Part shown: in pieces, positions 4,861-5,871 of the stretch
Numbering within the stretch: position 1 is the stretch's first letter
Layout of the letters: each line of letters begins with the position of its first letter
Assembly: GCA_040510575.1 (NCBI GenBank)
Contig: JBEVIU010000018.1
Span: forward strand, 1-5,871
Direction of reading: 5' to 3'
Length of the DNA stretch: 5,871 nt
Source: DASUMF01 sp040510575
GTDB lineage: Bacteria > Actinomycetota > Acidimicrobiia > IMCC26256 > DASPTH01
Made by a program: the position numbers and the translations under genes
The notes under the pieces: model-generated
Told to the model about the DNA's origin: nothing
Databases searched by the model: none
What the model saw: the letters and a program-made list of their open reading frames with translations, nothing else

Positions 4861-5292
4861 ATGGATGAACGCAAAGGCACCGTCACCGCCGCGGTGACCC
4901 CCAGCCTCGGCTACGACGACGCCCGCGCCGGCATCGACTGGCTCGTCGAGGTGCTCGGCTTCCACGTCGCCGAGCTCCACGAGATGCCCGACGGCTCCGT
5001 CGCGCATGCCGAGCTCGTGTGGGGCACCGGACTCGTCTTCGCGGGCACGCGCCCGAAGACCGAGCCGTGGTCGGGCGTCGGGCCCACGTCGCTGAGCCTC
5101 GCCGCCGAAGACGCCGCGACGGTCGATCGCTTGTACGACCGTGCGCGCGCTGCCGACGCCGACATCTTCCTGGAGATGCACGAGGCTCCGTACGGCAGCC
5201 ACCAGTTCTGCGTGCGCGACCCCGGCGGCAACTTCTGGACTGTCGGCACCTATCGCCCGCAGCACCCGGTCGAGCCCGCGCGGCGTCCGTGA
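4861..5292 (+). CDS. VOC-superfamily protein (glyoxalase/bleomycin-resistance fold, PhnB-like)
   Basis: The 143-residue protein shows the two paired beta-alpha-beta-beta-beta modules of the vicinal oxygen chelate fold. The first includes VTPSLGYDDARAGIDWLVEVLGF at 12-34 and AHAELVWGTGLVFAGT at 48-63. The second has TSLSLAAEDAATVDRLYDRARAADADIF at 76-103 and ends in HQFCVRDPGGNFWTVGTYRP at 114-133, the typical RDP-G-N-W finish of PhnB-like members. Members of the superfamily include glyoxalase I, extradiol dioxygenases and antibiotic-binding resistance proteins, and many have unknown ligands; sequence here does not settle the substrate. It starts 39 bases after the AraC-MGMT stop on the same strand, so read-through is possible, but no functional link is evident. 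ATG 4861 is preferred because the extra residues from GTG 4825 do not belong to the fold. Confidence 0.88.
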   Translation: MDERKGTVTAAVTPSLGYDDARAGIDWLVEVLGFHVAELHEMPDGSVAHAELVWGTGLVFAGTRPKTEPWSGVGPTSLSLAAEDAATVDRLYDRARAADADIFLEMHEAPYGSHQFCVRDPGGNFWTVGTYRPQHPVEPARRP

Positions 5293-5293
5293 C

Positions 5294-5307
5294 CGATACC
5301 GGTATCG
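5294..5307. repeat. 14-bp perfect palindrome after the first VOC gene
   Basis: CGATACCGGTATCG is a perfect palindrome without spacer, beginning two bases after the VOC stop codon, in the gap between this gene and the converging small minus-strand gene. With no spacer it would make a poor RNA hairpin and has no T-tract, so a protein-binding site is likelier than a terminator. No partner is identified. Confidence 0.6.
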
Positions 5308-5347
5308 AGCGAGAATGAGCAGCTCGTCGACTGAAACGCCCGGGAGA

Positions 5348-5476
5348 TCAGAGCCACATGCCGCTCGCGCGAGCCGCCAGCTCGTCGGCCACGTAGCGTG
5401 CCAGCTCGGTCACGAGCTGATCGTGGGTCCGGGTTGCGTGCGGGGCTCGGGCGGTGCTGGTGGTGGTGGCGTTCAT
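5348..5476 (-). CDS. Small hypothetical protein, 42 residues
   Basis: I do not recognise this product. The ATG at 5476 is preceded by GAGGAGG six bases upstream, the strongest ribosome site in the window, which is the main reason for calling the gene. The first 17 residues are Thr/Ala-rich and probably unstructured (MNATTTSTARAPHATRT). Residues 18-38 (HDQLVTELARYVADELAARA) should form an amphipathic helix with Leu, Val and Ala on one face and acidic and basic residues on the other; the chain ends in GMWL. There is no signal peptide or membrane segment. A helix this short usually acts by binding a partner or itself. The gene is divergent from the second VOC gene and converges on the first. An ECF-like promoter motif lies upstream. 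Overlapping plus-strand frames have no comparable support. Confidence 0.6.
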   Translation of the reverse strand: MNATTTSTARAPHATRTHDQLVTELARYVADELAARASGMWL

Positions 5477-5506
5477 CGTGCGCCTCCTCGTTGTCTCTGT
5501 CGGTAC

Positions 5507-5533
5507 AACGAAGATCGCACCTGAGAACGTTCC
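5507..5533 (-). promoter_or_regulatory. ECF-sigma-like promoter of the small gene
   Basis: On the minus strand GGAAC (5533-5529) is followed after 18 bases by CGTT (5510-5507), the form of many actinobacterial stress (ECF) promoters. Transcription would start near 5500, leaving a leader of roughly 25 bases containing GAGGAGG. No good housekeeping -35/-10 pair is apparent. Five- and four-base motifs can occur by chance, so the call rests on its position upstream of a strong ribosome site. Confidence 0.35.
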
Positions 5534-5617
5534 GCACGATCGCCGGATGGCTCGTTCGTGAGCGCGGCGGAGCCAGGTCGATGTGCCCTCGTCGCCACGG
5601 TGCGTCAAGCTGCGCCG

Positions 5618-5871
5618 ATGGGATCCCTCACCGTCGAGAAGGTCATTCACATCAACCAGGTGCTCGGCGACTTCGAGGCTGCCAACCGCTTCTACGCGGA
5701 TGTGTTCGCGGCGGCCGAGTACATGAACAGCTACGACGAGGGCGAACGACGCGACGCGTCCCTCTTCGTGATCGGCGACACGTGCATCGAGCTCTTCTCG
5801 CCTCGTGACGACCAGTCGCTGCTCGGCGCCAACCTGGCGAAGTACGGCGACAGCTTCCACTCGTTCGAGCT
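5618..5871 (+). CDS. VOC-superfamily protein, N-terminal part (cut by window)
   Basis: Eighty-four codons are visible before the right edge. VIHINQVLGDFEAANRFYADVF at 9-30 is the first beta-alpha unit of a VOC (glyoxalase-fold) protein, and LFVIGDTCIELFSP at 49-62 the paired strands. His11 and Glu58 stand where metal ligands lie in glyoxalase I and methylmalonyl-CoA epimerase, and SFHSFE at 79-84 resembles the start of the second module with another ligand histidine, so a metal-dependent enzyme is plausible. It is not a close copy of the first VOC protein: it has H-I-N and IELFSP motifs that the other lacks. ATG 5618 directly precedes the fold; a CAAGCT hexamer six bases upstream gives weak support for a leaderless start, and in-frame GTG 5600 is an alternative. 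The substrate cannot be told from this half. Confidence 0.82.
   Translation, partial: MGSLTVEKVIHINQVLGDFEAANRFYADVFAAAEYMNSYDEGERRDASLFVIGDTCIELFSPRDDQSLLGANLAKYGDSFHSFE

Noticed and set aside
4468..5265. Minus-strand frame opposite the MGMT domain and the first VOC gene
   Set aside because: Antisense shadow; the sense strand carries the PCHRV methyltransferase site and the VOC motif.
5315..5524. Plus-strand frame from ATG 5315, with TATCGA six bases upstream
   Set aside because: The spacing resembles the leaderless pattern, but the frame is Gly/Arg/Cys-rich and opposes the small gene that has a GAGGAGG ribosome site.
1..5871. CRISPR array, transposon, prophage or toxin-antitoxin module
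   Set aside because: No spaced direct repeats, transposase, integrase, phage or toxin-like product is visible; the small gene has no toxin-like partner next to it.

Overview
The window is GC-rich throughout. Its coding style (GTG starts, C/G at third codon positions, many genes without a Shine-Dalgarno sequence) and gene types (ECF sigma factor, PadR regulator with a membrane partner, AraC-MGMT fusion, VOC proteins) point to a chromosomal segment of a high-GC actinobacterium. Acidimicrobiia would fit, but that placement is an inference from style, not from a marker gene. No transposase, integrase, phage gene or CRISPR array is visible.

Layout, left to right. (1) An ECF-type RNA polymerase sigma factor on the minus strand, cut off at the left edge. 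(2) Divergent from it, an NAD(P)-dependent D-2-hydroxyacid dehydrogenase on the plus strand. (3) A long two-level palindrome at the junction between the dehydrogenase and the next, converging operon. (4) A minus-strand operon of a PadR-family repressor followed, with overlapping stop and start codons, by a four-helix membrane protein. Its promoter has -35 and -10 boxes with 17-base spacing, and an 8+8 palindrome lies across the -10 box, as expected of an autoregulated PadR operon. (5) A second copy of the two-level palindrome, just downstream of a minus-strand tRNA-Ser(GCU) with encoded CCA. (6) A plus-strand run of three genes: a helix-hairpin-helix/PHP protein that resembles bacterial PolX without its polymerase core, an AraC-type HTH fused to O6-methylguanine-DNA methyltransferase, and a VOC (glyoxalase/bleomycin-resistance fold) protein. 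(7) A 42-residue minus-strand gene with a strong Shine-Dalgarno sequence and an ECF-like promoter. (8) A second VOC protein running off the right edge.

The HhH-PHP protein and the AraC-MGMT protein both point to DNA repair and lie 60 bases apart on one strand, so they may form a small damage-response group. PadR and the membrane protein form a self-contained regulatory pair. The five plus-strand genes share a -10-like hexamer exactly six bases before the start codon, which suggests leaderless transcripts, whereas PadR, its partner and the small gene have Shine-Dalgarno sequences.

The least explained items are the two-copy palindromic repeat and the small gene. I see no large new multi-gene system here.
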